From contig CAISPV010000081.1 in NCBI GenBank assembly GCA_903887485.1, positions 25,279 to 89,278 on the forward strand: 64,000 nt of DNA, given 5' to 3'. The translations under genes and the position numbers were made by a program. Source of the DNA: an uncultured Desulfobulbaceae bacterium (GTDB taxonomy: Bacteria; Desulfobacterota; Desulfobulbia; Desulfobulbales; Desulfocapsaceae). Position 1 is the first letter of the stretch; each line of letters begins with the position of its first letter. Below are positions 48,510-57,148 of the stretch, piece by piece. The notes beneath the pieces are model-generated. The model saw nothing but the letters and a program-made list of their open reading frames with translations. It did no database searches and was not told the origin of the DNA.

Positions 48510-50899
48510 ACAAAACCCATCTTCTTCAGGTGCTCGTTCACGCGGTCGGCAAAGGTTTCCACTTCCTCGGCCATTCTTGGCATCGGCGTGGCATAGCGTT
48601 CGGCCAATTGCTTGATGCGCCCGGTGAGCACCTGACTGACGCGATCCAGTTCGCCCTGCACGCTGGTGGCCAGTGCGGCCAGCCATTTCTCGCCCACCAC
48701 CAGGGTCTTGATTTCGGCCTCGCTCAGTTGCCTGTATTTGGCGGCAACCTTGGCGTCCAGCGCCTTTTGCGCGTCCTTCACCTTCTTGCTGGCGGCGGCC
48801 TCCTTGTCGATCAGGGCCGCATAGGCTTCCAGTATCTTGAGTTCGTCTTTGGCGTCCTTGTCATCCTTGATCGTTTTCAGCCGCTCCTTGACGCTCTTGG
48901 CGCTGAGCTTCCCTTTGTCGGTCTTGCCTTCGGCCAGCAATCCATCCTCGCCGCCGTGTTCCTCGTCCATCTCCTCCATCTCGCGACTGATGGCATCGCG
49001 CCCGGCTTCGAGCTGTTCAATGGCAGCCAAATCGGCGGCGAAATAACGGGAGACGATCAGCGCGGGCGGAATCAGGTCGACGTTGGGCTTGCCGTCCTGC
49101 ATCGCTTTCCAGCCGTCGCTGACGACCATCCAGGCATCGTCCTGCATCGTCTCGGCCCAATAGTCCAGCAGGTGCTGATAAACGCCGTAGGGGTCGATCA
49201 GTGAGGCGATACCATCCGAACTGCGGAAGGTTTCCAGCAGGCTTTCCGAAAGGGTCTCGATCAGCACCTTGGGACGGTCGCCGATCTGGATGCCTGTGAG
49301 CAGCGGCGTATTGGTCGCTTTCCAGGCGCCGAACAACTGGGTGACTTGCTTGTTGAAGGCGGTGAATTCGGGGTGGCCGAAGATGGCAGCCTTGACTTGA
49401 CTGGCTTCGACCCTGGGTTGGCTGTAGCCGGGGCGGTCTGCATCGACAAAGAGCTCGCGGCGCACGTTGGGGAGAACCTGCCAGTAGGCGGCAAGGCCGT
49501 CAATATCGGCGTTGGGGATGCCGCCCTTGAGGTGGGCCTCAATGTCCTGCAAGTCTTCAGGGGAGGAAGAGTCGATGTAGCGCGGCAGGTTCAGGTTGAA
49601 GTCGTTGGCCTCAACCTCGGCCAGCGGCACCATGCGCGAATACTTGGGTGTTTCCAAATGACGGGTAAAGGTATCAACGATCTTGTGGATGTCCTGGGCT
49701 CGCAGGCGATTCTTGTTGCCGTCCTTGATAAAGCCCTTGCTGGCATCGACCATAAAGATACCCTTGCGCCCGGCTGCGCCTTCCTTGTCCAGCACGATGA
49801 TGCAGGCAGGGATACCGGTGCCGTAGAACAGGTTGGCGGGCAGACCGATGATGCCCTTGATGTATCCCTGCTGGACGATACGCTTGCGGATGACCGCCTC
49901 TGCCCCGCCCCGGAACAGCACGCCGTGCGGGTGAATGACCGCGCCCTTGCCGGTGCTCTTGAGAGAGGTGAGGATATGCAGCAGGAAAGCATAGTCGCCG
50001 TTCTTGGCCGGGGGGATGCCGTATGCAAAGCGACCATAGAGATCGTTGACCGGATCCAGACCGCTGGTCCAGTTCTTGTTGGAGAACGGGAAATTGGCAA
50101 CCACATAGTCGAAGGTCTTGAGGCCACCGGCATCGTTCTTGAAGTGCGGGTGCGCAAGCGTGTTGTCTTGCCAAATTTCGGCTGTCGGGCAGTCGTGCAG
50201 TACCATATTCATCCGCGCCATGGCGGAGGTGGCGTTGTCCATCTCCTGACCGTAGAGCGCCAAATCCAGTCCGGTGCGACTCTTGGCTTCATCATGGGCT
50301 TTCAGAAGCAGCGAACCGGAGCCACAGGTGGGATCGTTGATGCTCTGGTCGGCACGGGTGGCTTTGCCCAGATCGATGACCATGGCCATGATGCGCGAGA
50401 CTTCCGCTGGGGTGTAGAACTGGCCTTTGCTCTTGCCGGACTGGGTGGCAAAGTGGCGCATCAGGTATTCGTAGGCATCGCCCAACAGGTCGTCGCCCTC
50501 GGCCCGGTTACGCCCGAAATCCAGCCCCTCGAAGATGGCCACCAGCTTGGTGAGCAGGTCCACCATGGCCTGCGCCTTGCCAAGCTTTTCCTCGTCATTG
50601 AAGTCGGCGACGTTGATCGCTCCCTTGAGGGAGTCATTGGCGTCGGCCAGCCTGCCTATGATCTTGTTGACCTTGTCGCCGATCTCCTTGTCGCCCTTGG
50701 CGGCCACCATGTCGGCAAAAGAGCCGCCTGCTGGCACGTCGATCAGAGCGTTGGGATCACCGGCGTATTTATCGGAGACGTATTTGACAAACAGCAGGAC
50801 CAGCACATAGTCCTTGTATTGCGAGGCATCCATGCCGCCGCGCAGTTCGTCACAGCTCTGCCAGAGAGAACTGTAGAGTTCAGATTTCTTGATGGCCAT
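48500..50899 (-). CDS. hsdM: Type I restriction-modification methyltransferase subunit M
   Basis: RHFATQSGKSKGQFYTPAEVSRIM, NDPTCGSGSLLLKA, VVANFPFSNKNW. Confidence 0.96.
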   Translation of the reverse strand: MAIKKSELYSSLWQSCDELRGGMDASQYKDYVLVLLFVKYVSDKYAGDPNALIDVPAGGSFADMVAAKGDKEIGDKVNKIIGRLADANDSLKGAINVADFNDEEKLGKAQAMVDLLTKLVAIFEGLDFGRNRAEGDDLLGDAYEYLMRHFATQSGKSKGQFYTPAEVSRIMAMVIDLGKATRADQSINDPTCGSGSLLLKAHDEAKSRTGLDLALYGQEMDNATSAMARMNMVLHDCPTAEIWQDNTLAHPHFKNDAGGLKTFDYVVANFPFSNKNWTSGLDPVNDLYGRFAYGIPPAKNGDYAFLLHILTSLKSTGKGAVIHPHGVLFRGGAEAVIRKRIVQQGYIKGIIGLPANLFYGTGIPACIIVLDKEGAAGRKGIFMVDASKGFIKDGNKNRLRAQDIHKIVDTFTRHLETPKYSRMVPLAEVEANDFNLNLPRYIDSSSPEDLQDIEAHLKGGIPNADIDGLAAYWQVLPNVRRELFVDADRPGYSQPRVEASQVKAAIFGHPEFTAFNKQVTQLFGAWKATNTPLLTGIQIGDRPKVLIETLSESLLETFRSSDGIASLIDPYGVYQHLLDYWAETMQDDAWMVVSDGWKAMQDGKPNVDLIPPALIVSRYFAADLAAIEQLEAGRDAISREMEEMDEEHGGEDGLLAEGKTDKGKLSAKSVKERLKTIKDDKDAKDELKILEAYAALIDKEAAASKKVKDAQKALDAKVAAKYRQLSEAEIKTLVVGEKWLAALATSVQGELDRVSQVLTGRIKQLAERYATPMPRMAEEVETFADRVNEHLKKMGFVWK

Positions 50900-51015
50900 G
50901 AACTACCTATTGATGGAGGTCAGAATTATCTGCTGTTTTTTGTCCGGTGGGTGCCGTTGAATGCAGATAACCCGAACCAAAACTCAATTTAACTGTCTTT
51001 ATGATGTATCAATAA

Positions 51016-51261
51016 CTATCTTCTTTCACAAGGGAATTGAATAATTATCATAGGGTTGCGTGGGGACATCAAGAGGTCCGCGGCCAGCAACAACTGATTA
51101 CCGACAAAAAGTGTATTACCCCAGTTTTTGCGAAACAGATTTCCAATCGAATCCACCATAAGGGTAAGCTTCTGCATTCTCATAGGCATTGCAACATTTA
51201 CCAGCTGCACCTGTTCACTAAGCAGTGCAACCCATTTATCTCTCATGGTTTTATTGTTCAT
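51016..51261 (-). CDS. Small hypothetical ORF upstream of hsdM
   Basis: 81 aa open frame; protein-like composition, no family recognised. Confidence 0.3.
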   Translation of the reverse strand: MNNKTMRDKWVALLSEQVQLVNVAMPMRMQKLTLMVDSIGNLFRKNWGNTLFVGNQLLLAADLLMSPRNPMIIIQFPCERR

Positions 51262-51354
51262 TATAGTGTTGTATTTTCCTTCAATATATCTACATCATTT
51301 TGTTTTTATTTTTTAACAGCGTCGGCACTGACAATTTCACTGGTCAGCGGGATT

Positions 51355-51747
51355 TTAACTCCCCGGAGTTTCTTCCAAGACCTGAAAAATTATTTCCAAA
51401 ATTTGGGGGAAATCAAAGGGCTTGGTGATGAGGCGACAGGGCCCGATGTCGGCAGCTTCCTTCATGTTTTCGAATAAATCTCGCTCACTGTAGTATTTCC
51501 CTGTCATGATAATAAACCGGGAAACAGGAGAGTTGTTTTTAATCTTTTTAATCAGTTCGACACCGTTCATGTCAGGCAGTCCCAGATCAATGAGACAAAG
51601 ATCATAATAAGGGAATGCCGCAATTTTTTCTAAAGCCTTTAATGCTGTGGAGGCAGTTGTAACGTCTACAGACTCGGATTTCAAAACCTCAGCCAAGCTG
51701 AAGAGAATCAAGGATTGATCGTCCACTATGAGAATATGTTTTTTCAT
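51355..51747 (-). CDS. Single-domain response regulator receiver
   Basis: HILIVDDQSLILFSLAEVL, LIDLGLPDMNGVELI, ITKPFDF. Confidence 0.92.
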   Translation of the reverse strand: MKKHILIVDDQSLILFSLAEVLKSESVDVTTASTALKALEKIAAFPYYDLCLIDLGLPDMNGVELIKKIKNNSPVSRFIIMTGKYYSERDLFENMKEAADIGPCRLITKPFDFPQILEIIFQVLEETPGS

Positions 51748-52037
51748 AATAAAATATCTGGTATGTTATAAGGAAGAGATCTGCTTTTCGTGGCAGTGAA
51801 AAATACCTGGCCAAATTACCATACGCCTTTCCATATGCGTATGAGTTTTTCATGGTGTTGCTTCCAGATGCCTTCAGGAGTATCTCAACGAATTTTGTTA
51901 CCATTTTACTCGGAGGTTCAGGGAACCCAACTTCCGCTACATTTGTGCTCAACGCATGCCTTGCTCATGTGCCAGTTCATATTGATGAGCTTCATGCATA
52001 GCTATCACACTCTTCAATACTCTCTTTTTAAAAAATT

Positions 52038-54299
52038 ATGAAAAAAATTTGGGAACAGAGATATTTATTGGCATTGCTGTCAGTCTGGAGCCTTCTTATT
52101 GCTGCTTCAGCCATCTGGAATCTGCATGAAAATTACCGTAGTAATTACGATAAGGCCCTTATTGAGGCAAGGACTATTTTTGAACACAATCTGGCATATC
52201 GTCGCTGGAACAGCATGCATGGCGGTGTCTATGCCAAAGTCGGGGACATAAACAAGCCTAATCCTCACATTATGCTCAGCGAGCGTGATATCACCCTTCT
52301 CAATGGCACCAGGCTGACCATGATCAATCCTTTCCAGATGACCAAGCAGGCCTATGATCTCTTAAGGCAGCAATCTCCTGACCTAGCAGTCCTAAACAGA
52401 ACCATAAGTCTTAATCCCCTCAATCCAGAAAACACTCCTGACAAATGGGAGGCCAAGGGGCTCCGCGGTTTTGAAGAGGGGAAAGGCCCCTTAAGTGAGA
52501 TCACGACCATTAACGGCGCCCCCTATATGCGCCTGATGTCTCCCTATATAACAGAAGAGAAGTGTTTACCTTGCCATGAGCAACAAGGCTATAAGGCAGG
52601 AGATGTCAGGGGCGGAATGAGCATTGCCGTACCCATGCAGCCATACTATGATTCTGCTGCTGCCGGCCGTAAAATTATTATGACAACCCATATGTTTCTT
52701 TGGTTGCTCGGCATGGTCACCATCATGCTCTTTTTTTCAGGTCTACGAAATTATAAAATCGCCATCAAGGATAAAGAAGAAAAATTTCGTATCGTTTCCG
52801 AATTCGCTTATAACTTTGAATATTGGATTAATGAAAAAAAACAACTTGCCTTCATCTCCCCATCCTGCGAACGTATAACCGGTTATACCAGAAAGGAGTT
52901 TGAACAAAATGAAAACTTGATGTTCGATATGATTCATCCTGATGACAAGGACATGTGTAAAACGCATCTTATCGATTTCCAGGAACCGCCTCTTAACGAT
53001 ATCCAATACCGCATCATTGCTAAGGATGGTACTGTCCGTTGGCTGTCGCACACCTGCACCCCCATTTATGTTAATGGCCAGTTTCTCGGACGCCGAGGAA
53101 GCAACAGAGACATCACGGACCACAAACGAATGAAAGAAGAGCTTATGCAGGCGAGGAAAATTGAAGAACTTGGCCATTTTGCCGCCGGTGTCGCTCATGA
53201 TTTTAACAACGTCCTTACCTCCATATCAACATTCTCCCATCTGATGATGGACGAGATCAAGGAAGAAGACACTCTCCTCCACGACCATATCAATCACATC
53301 ATCATTGCCGCAAAACTGGGTCAGCATCTGACCTCCAACCTCCTTATGTTTGGCCGTAAACGAAGTACCAACTTAAAGGCTGCCAACCTCAATGCAATCA
53401 TCCACAATATAGAAAGTGTTATCCACTCGCTGCTGACTGAAGGAATTAACTGCGGGATAACGCTTACCGATGAAAAACCGCAGATCAAAGCTGATCCGCA
53501 CCAGGTTGAACAGATAATCATCAATCTGGTCACCAATGCCAGGGATGCAATGCCCCAGGGAGGAGAGTTGTCCATTGCCACAAAAATGATTTCTCTTCAC
53601 CAGGAACGTACCGGAAAGTTAAGGAATATTCCGGCCGGCAGCTATGTGGTCCTCAGTGTTACCGACACGGGTTCCGGCATTACCGAAAAGAATCTGGCCA
53701 CTATCTTCAAGCCTTTTTATTCCACAAAGGCCAGCAACAAGGGCACAGGACTTGGCTTGTCTATCATTGACAACATTATCAAACAACACAATGGTATTAT
53801 CGACATTGATACGGTCCTGCAACAGGGAACGACCTTTCACATATACTTTCCGCTTCTTGCAGATCAAGAAGACGAATGCCCGAATCACAAGTGTCAGCCC
53901 ATGAAAAAAACCGGCCCAAAAGGGTGTACTCTCCTGCTGGTAGATGATGACTGGCTTTTAAGAAAATCTCTACAAGTTTTTCTCCAACAACAGGGATATA
54001 CTATTCTTACCGCCGCAGATGGCGATGAGGCAATCAGTACCTACAAAGAGCACAAGGGTCATATCGATATGATCATTCTTGATGTGATAATGCCAAAAAA
54101 GAACGGCAGCCAGGTATATAATCTCCTGAAAGAAGAGAATCCACAGTTGAAAGTTCTCTTTATCAGCGGGTCTTCTGATACGATTCTCAAAGAAGAAAAG
54201 ATATTGGATAACGAATTAGACTTCCTGGCCAAACCCCTGGACATGAAGACTTTTTGCTCGAAAATTGAGGAAATATTAATGAAAGACAACGCCGTCTAA
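52038..54299 (+). CDS. Hybrid histidine kinase with DUF3365-type periplasmic haem-binding sensor, PAS and receiver
   Basis: Sensor EEKCLPCHEQQGYKAGDVRGGMSIAVPM (CxxCH), AAGVAHDFNNVLTSIS, DTGSGITEKNLATIFKPFYSTK, receiver LLLVDDDWLL. Confidence 0.9.
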   Translation: MKKIWEQRYLLALLSVWSLLIAASAIWNLHENYRSNYDKALIEARTIFEHNLAYRRWNSMHGGVYAKVGDINKPNPHIMLSERDITLLNGTRLTMINPFQMTKQAYDLLRQQSPDLAVLNRTISLNPLNPENTPDKWEAKGLRGFEEGKGPLSEITTINGAPYMRLMSPYITEEKCLPCHEQQGYKAGDVRGGMSIAVPMQPYYDSAAAGRKIIMTTHMFLWLLGMVTIMLFFSGLRNYKIAIKDKEEKFRIVSEFAYNFEYWINEKKQLAFISPSCERITGYTRKEFEQNENLMFDMIHPDDKDMCKTHLIDFQEPPLNDIQYRIIAKDGTVRWLSHTCTPIYVNGQFLGRRGSNRDITDHKRMKEELMQARKIEELGHFAAGVAHDFNNVLTSISTFSHLMMDEIKEEDTLLHDHINHIIIAAKLGQHLTSNLLMFGRKRSTNLKAANLNAIIHNIESVIHSLLTEGINCGITLTDEKPQIKADPHQVEQIIINLVTNARDAMPQGGELSIATKMISLHQERTGKLRNIPAGSYVVLSVTDTGSGITEKNLATIFKPFYSTKASNKGTGLGLSIIDNIIKQHNGIIDIDTVLQQGTTFHIYFPLLADQEDECPNHKCQPMKKTGPKGCTLLLVDDDWLLRKSLQVFLQQQGYTILTAADGDEAISTYKEHKGHIDMIILDVIMPKKNGSQVYNLLKEENPQLKVLFISGSSDTILKEEKILDNELDFLAKPLDMKTFCSKIEEILMKDNAV

Positions 54300-54324
54300 A
54301 AAGCCCTGCTCCCTGAGAGAGAAG

Positions 54325-54345
54325 GTGGCCGAAGGCCGGATGAGG
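54325..54345. repeat. REP-like palindromic sequence (single copy)
   Basis: gtggccgaaggccggatgagg just after a stop codon. Confidence 0.4.
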
Positions 54346-54750
54346 AAGAGCAGCGGGATGTGTCATTCAACTCAACACTATGGCAAATAACGCACCCCAA
54401 CTGGTCATTTCACCCACCTTTTAACGAAACCACCAACTCCATCTGCAAGTAATTGTTTTCTTAGTTTAACCAGGTTAACCTTATTGCCCGGTTCTATCTT
54501 TCTGAATGTTCACAGAAACATACAGTTTTCCAGGCTTAACACCAAAAATATTTTTCCAAAAATATAAAAAATATCACTCATTTTCTGGAATTATGCAGTA
54601 CAAAACACTGTTATCTGATGCAAGGTATGTTTTTTGCTTACATGTTTGTTTATTGTCAGAAAATGATAAACAGAAGCACTCATATATTTGGATTAGATGC
54701 GGCAGAGTTTCATATTTATAGATTCGTTAAAATTAAAACTGGGAGGAAAA

Positions 54751-55686
54751 ATGGTGGGGATCAAAGAAACTGGCAAAAAATCTGTAGTTCGGCACATTAT
54801 GCTTGGTGTCTTATGCATGTCTTGTCTTTTAACGACAGGATTTGTATCTACGGCACAGGCAGCAGACAAAGATATTCAGCCAAAAACAACGGCGGTAGAG
54901 GGACAAATACCGGTGCTCTCAAGCAGCGACTGCATCAAATGTCACGCAAAAGCACCTAAGGATATTGCCGAAAAAGGCGGGGCCCATAAAACCGAGGTGA
55001 CATGTACAGACTGTCATGTCGGACATCCCCCCAATGTCAAAGACATAATACCTCAATGCAGCAAATGTCACAGCGGCAAGAGCCATTATGAGCTTGCAGG
55101 ATGTCTGCAGTGCCATTCCAATCCACACACCCCTCTTGAACTCAACCTGGCCAAAAATCTTACCGCGCCTTGCTTGACCTGCCATGAACCACAAAAGGTC
55201 CAGCTCAATCAATTCAAGAGCCATCACAGCACCTTTGACTGCACCACCTGTCACACCAAACATGGGTTCATTCCAGAATGCATGAGTTGTCATCAGGGAC
55301 ATACGCCGACGATGGTTCAGGCAGACTGCAAGAATTGCCATAAAGCGCACATGCCCCTGGAAGTTACCTATAATAAGGATACGGATTCCAAACAATGTGC
55401 GGGCTGTCACAAAGAGGCCTTTGACCTGTTGATGGCCACCAAGACCAAACATCATGACGTCAGCTGCGCATCCTGTCATAAGGATAAACACAAAACGGTT
55501 CCCCACTGCGAAGATTGTCATGGGGTTCCCCATCCAGCCGGCATCATAGCGAAATTTCCAAAGTGTGGTGGTTGTCATAATATTGCCCATGATCTGAACA
55601 ATGTTACCGAACATGCTGCGAAAACGACCACGCCTAATATCAAGCCTGATATGAAAAGCAGCAAGTCTAATGTGAAAAAAAAATAA
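54751..55686 (+). CDS. Multihaem cytochrome c (12 CxxCH)
   Basis: CxxCH count by eye: CIKCH, CTDCH, CSKCH, CLQCH, CLTCH, CTTCH, CMSCH, CKNCH, CAGCH, CASCH, CEDCH, CGGCH; signal peptide. Confidence 0.93.
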   Translation: MVGIKETGKKSVVRHIMLGVLCMSCLLTTGFVSTAQAADKDIQPKTTAVEGQIPVLSSSDCIKCHAKAPKDIAEKGGAHKTEVTCTDCHVGHPPNVKDIIPQCSKCHSGKSHYELAGCLQCHSNPHTPLELNLAKNLTAPCLTCHEPQKVQLNQFKSHHSTFDCTTCHTKHGFIPECMSCHQGHTPTMVQADCKNCHKAHMPLEVTYNKDTDSKQCAGCHKEAFDLLMATKTKHHDVSCASCHKDKHKTVPHCEDCHGVPHPAGIIAKFPKCGGCHNIAHDLNNVTEHAAKTTTPNIKPDMKSSKSNVKKK

Positions 55687-55708
55687 CTCATTGACAAACA
55701 TGATCAAC

Positions 55709-55744
55709 GGGAGCCAACACATATCTGTAGAAGTGTTGGCTCCC
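55709..55744 (+). terminator. Hairpin between the two cytochrome genes
   Basis: gggagccaacac...gtgttggctccc followed by attgtctttcc. Confidence 0.65.
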
Positions 55745-55783
55745 ATTGTCTTTCCAGTTAATCAATAAAATTTAGGTGACAAG

Positions 55784-56692
55784 ATGAAACGAGATAAGTG
55801 GATGAAAAGTGCTGGCTGCGCAATGGCTGCTGGCGTGCTATTGCTCATATCAGTCTGTGGAGTCCAGGCAGCGGAAGCTACCCCTGTGGTTCCTGAGCAG
55901 CAGGCAAAGCTCAACACCGAAGCACAACAAAGCAAGGCTGAAACAGCCTTGGATCCTTACCAGGATGAGATAAAACCTTTAACCGTTACCCAATGCGGTC
56001 AATGCCATCCGGCAATTTTTCAGAGAATAAAAGAGAAAGGGAAGCGTCATCGTTTCCAATGCCAGAAATGCCATCAACAATTACATTCGTTTAATCCGCT
56101 GAAACAAAACTGGGCAGAAATTATGCCCCAGTGCGGCAATTGCCATAAAGAGCCTCCCCATGGCAAGGCCTTTACCGCCTGCCTGGATTGCCACAAAGAC
56201 CCCCACACGCCATTGACAATAGCGCTGGATAAAAACCTGGTGGCGTCCTGTGGAAATTGCCATACAGGCCCTCAGGCACAACTGACTCAATTCCCCAGCG
56301 CCCATAGCAAACAGGGGTGTACCGCCTGTCACTCAAGTCACGGCCTGATTCCTTCATGCATGGATTGCCATAAGCCCCATATTGCTGACCAACCCCTGGC
56401 CGCGTGCAAGTCTTGCCATCCAGTCCACAAACCTAAAGAAATCGCCTATAACAGCACAGAAACATCCAATGCCACCTGTGGTTCTTGTCATGGGAGTGTA
56501 TTCAAGGAATGGTCTGGTACGACAAGCCTCCATGGCAAGGTTAACTGTGCCCAGTGCCATGACAAACATGGCAAGGTTCCTGACTGCCGGCAATGCCATA
56601 AAGCGCCCCATGACGCAAAAATCTTGCAGAAGTTTCCTAAATGCCTTGATTGTCATATAAATGTGCACAATCTACCGACAAAGAAAAAATAA
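55784..56692 (+). CDS. Multihaem cytochrome c (12 CxxCH), paralogue of preceding gene
   Basis: CGQCH, CQKCH, CGNCH, CLDCH, CGNCH, CTACH, CMDCH, CKSCH, CGSCH, CAQCH, CRQCH, CLDCH; same spacing style as neighbour. Confidence 0.93.
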   Translation: MKRDKWMKSAGCAMAAGVLLLISVCGVQAAEATPVVPEQQAKLNTEAQQSKAETALDPYQDEIKPLTVTQCGQCHPAIFQRIKEKGKRHRFQCQKCHQQLHSFNPLKQNWAEIMPQCGNCHKEPPHGKAFTACLDCHKDPHTPLTIALDKNLVASCGNCHTGPQAQLTQFPSAHSKQGCTACHSSHGLIPSCMDCHKPHIADQPLAACKSCHPVHKPKEIAYNSTETSNATCGSCHGSVFKEWSGTTSLHGKVNCAQCHDKHGKVPDCRQCHKAPHDAKILQKFPKCLDCHINVHNLPTKKK

Positions 56693-56717
56693 GGTTTGAA
56701 GGAACAAACTTAGGCTG

Positions 56718-56754
56718 GAAGCGGAGGGGGAATTGCCATTTCCCCTCCGCTTTC
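56718..56754 (+). terminator. Hairpin downstream of second cytochrome gene
   Basis: gaagcggagggggaa-ttgcca-tttcccctccgctttc. Confidence 0.65.
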
Positions 56755-57148
56755 GACAAGTTATTGTATCAGTAAAAAACAAACGCCATAGAGATATACA
56801 TCCCGCCATCGACAGGGTAAGCGCCTGTTCGCTCCGCATAACCACCTCCCGTCACAAGACAAATCAAATTTACAGAAACAATAGTACACTGCCGCAGAAA
56901 TGCAGTTCTCCGTTTTGCGGAGATCTGAGACGCCAACCCTCTTTGTTAAAAGCCTGTCCGTAAACAGGCCTTTTCTGTAACACCCAACACCAACATCCTT
57001 ACGCCAAAAGTAGTTCAGTGAAGAATATCTTTGAAATATCAATGAAAAATATCATAGGATATAAACAGGGAAACAAGGATGTAACCTTGCCCTCCACACA
57101 TGGGCACGACAAGGATTCAGAACAACAGGAAAATTCTCAAGGTGCGTT

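Noticed and set aside
49346-50992. 548-aa plus-strand ORF opposite hsdM
   Set aside because: Antisense shadow ORF of a clear hsdM; low-complexity G/V/D-rich translation typical of the complementary strand of GC-rich coding sequence.
54300-54750. c-di-GMP (GEMM) riboswitch upstream of the cytochromes
   Set aside because: Looked for because such riboswitches can precede multihaem cytochrome genes; no matching conserved core was visible.
54919-55746. 275-aa minus-strand ORF opposite the cytochrome gene
   Set aside because: Antisense of repeated CxxCH codons produces M/A/G-rich translation; the plus-strand 12-haem protein is unambiguous.
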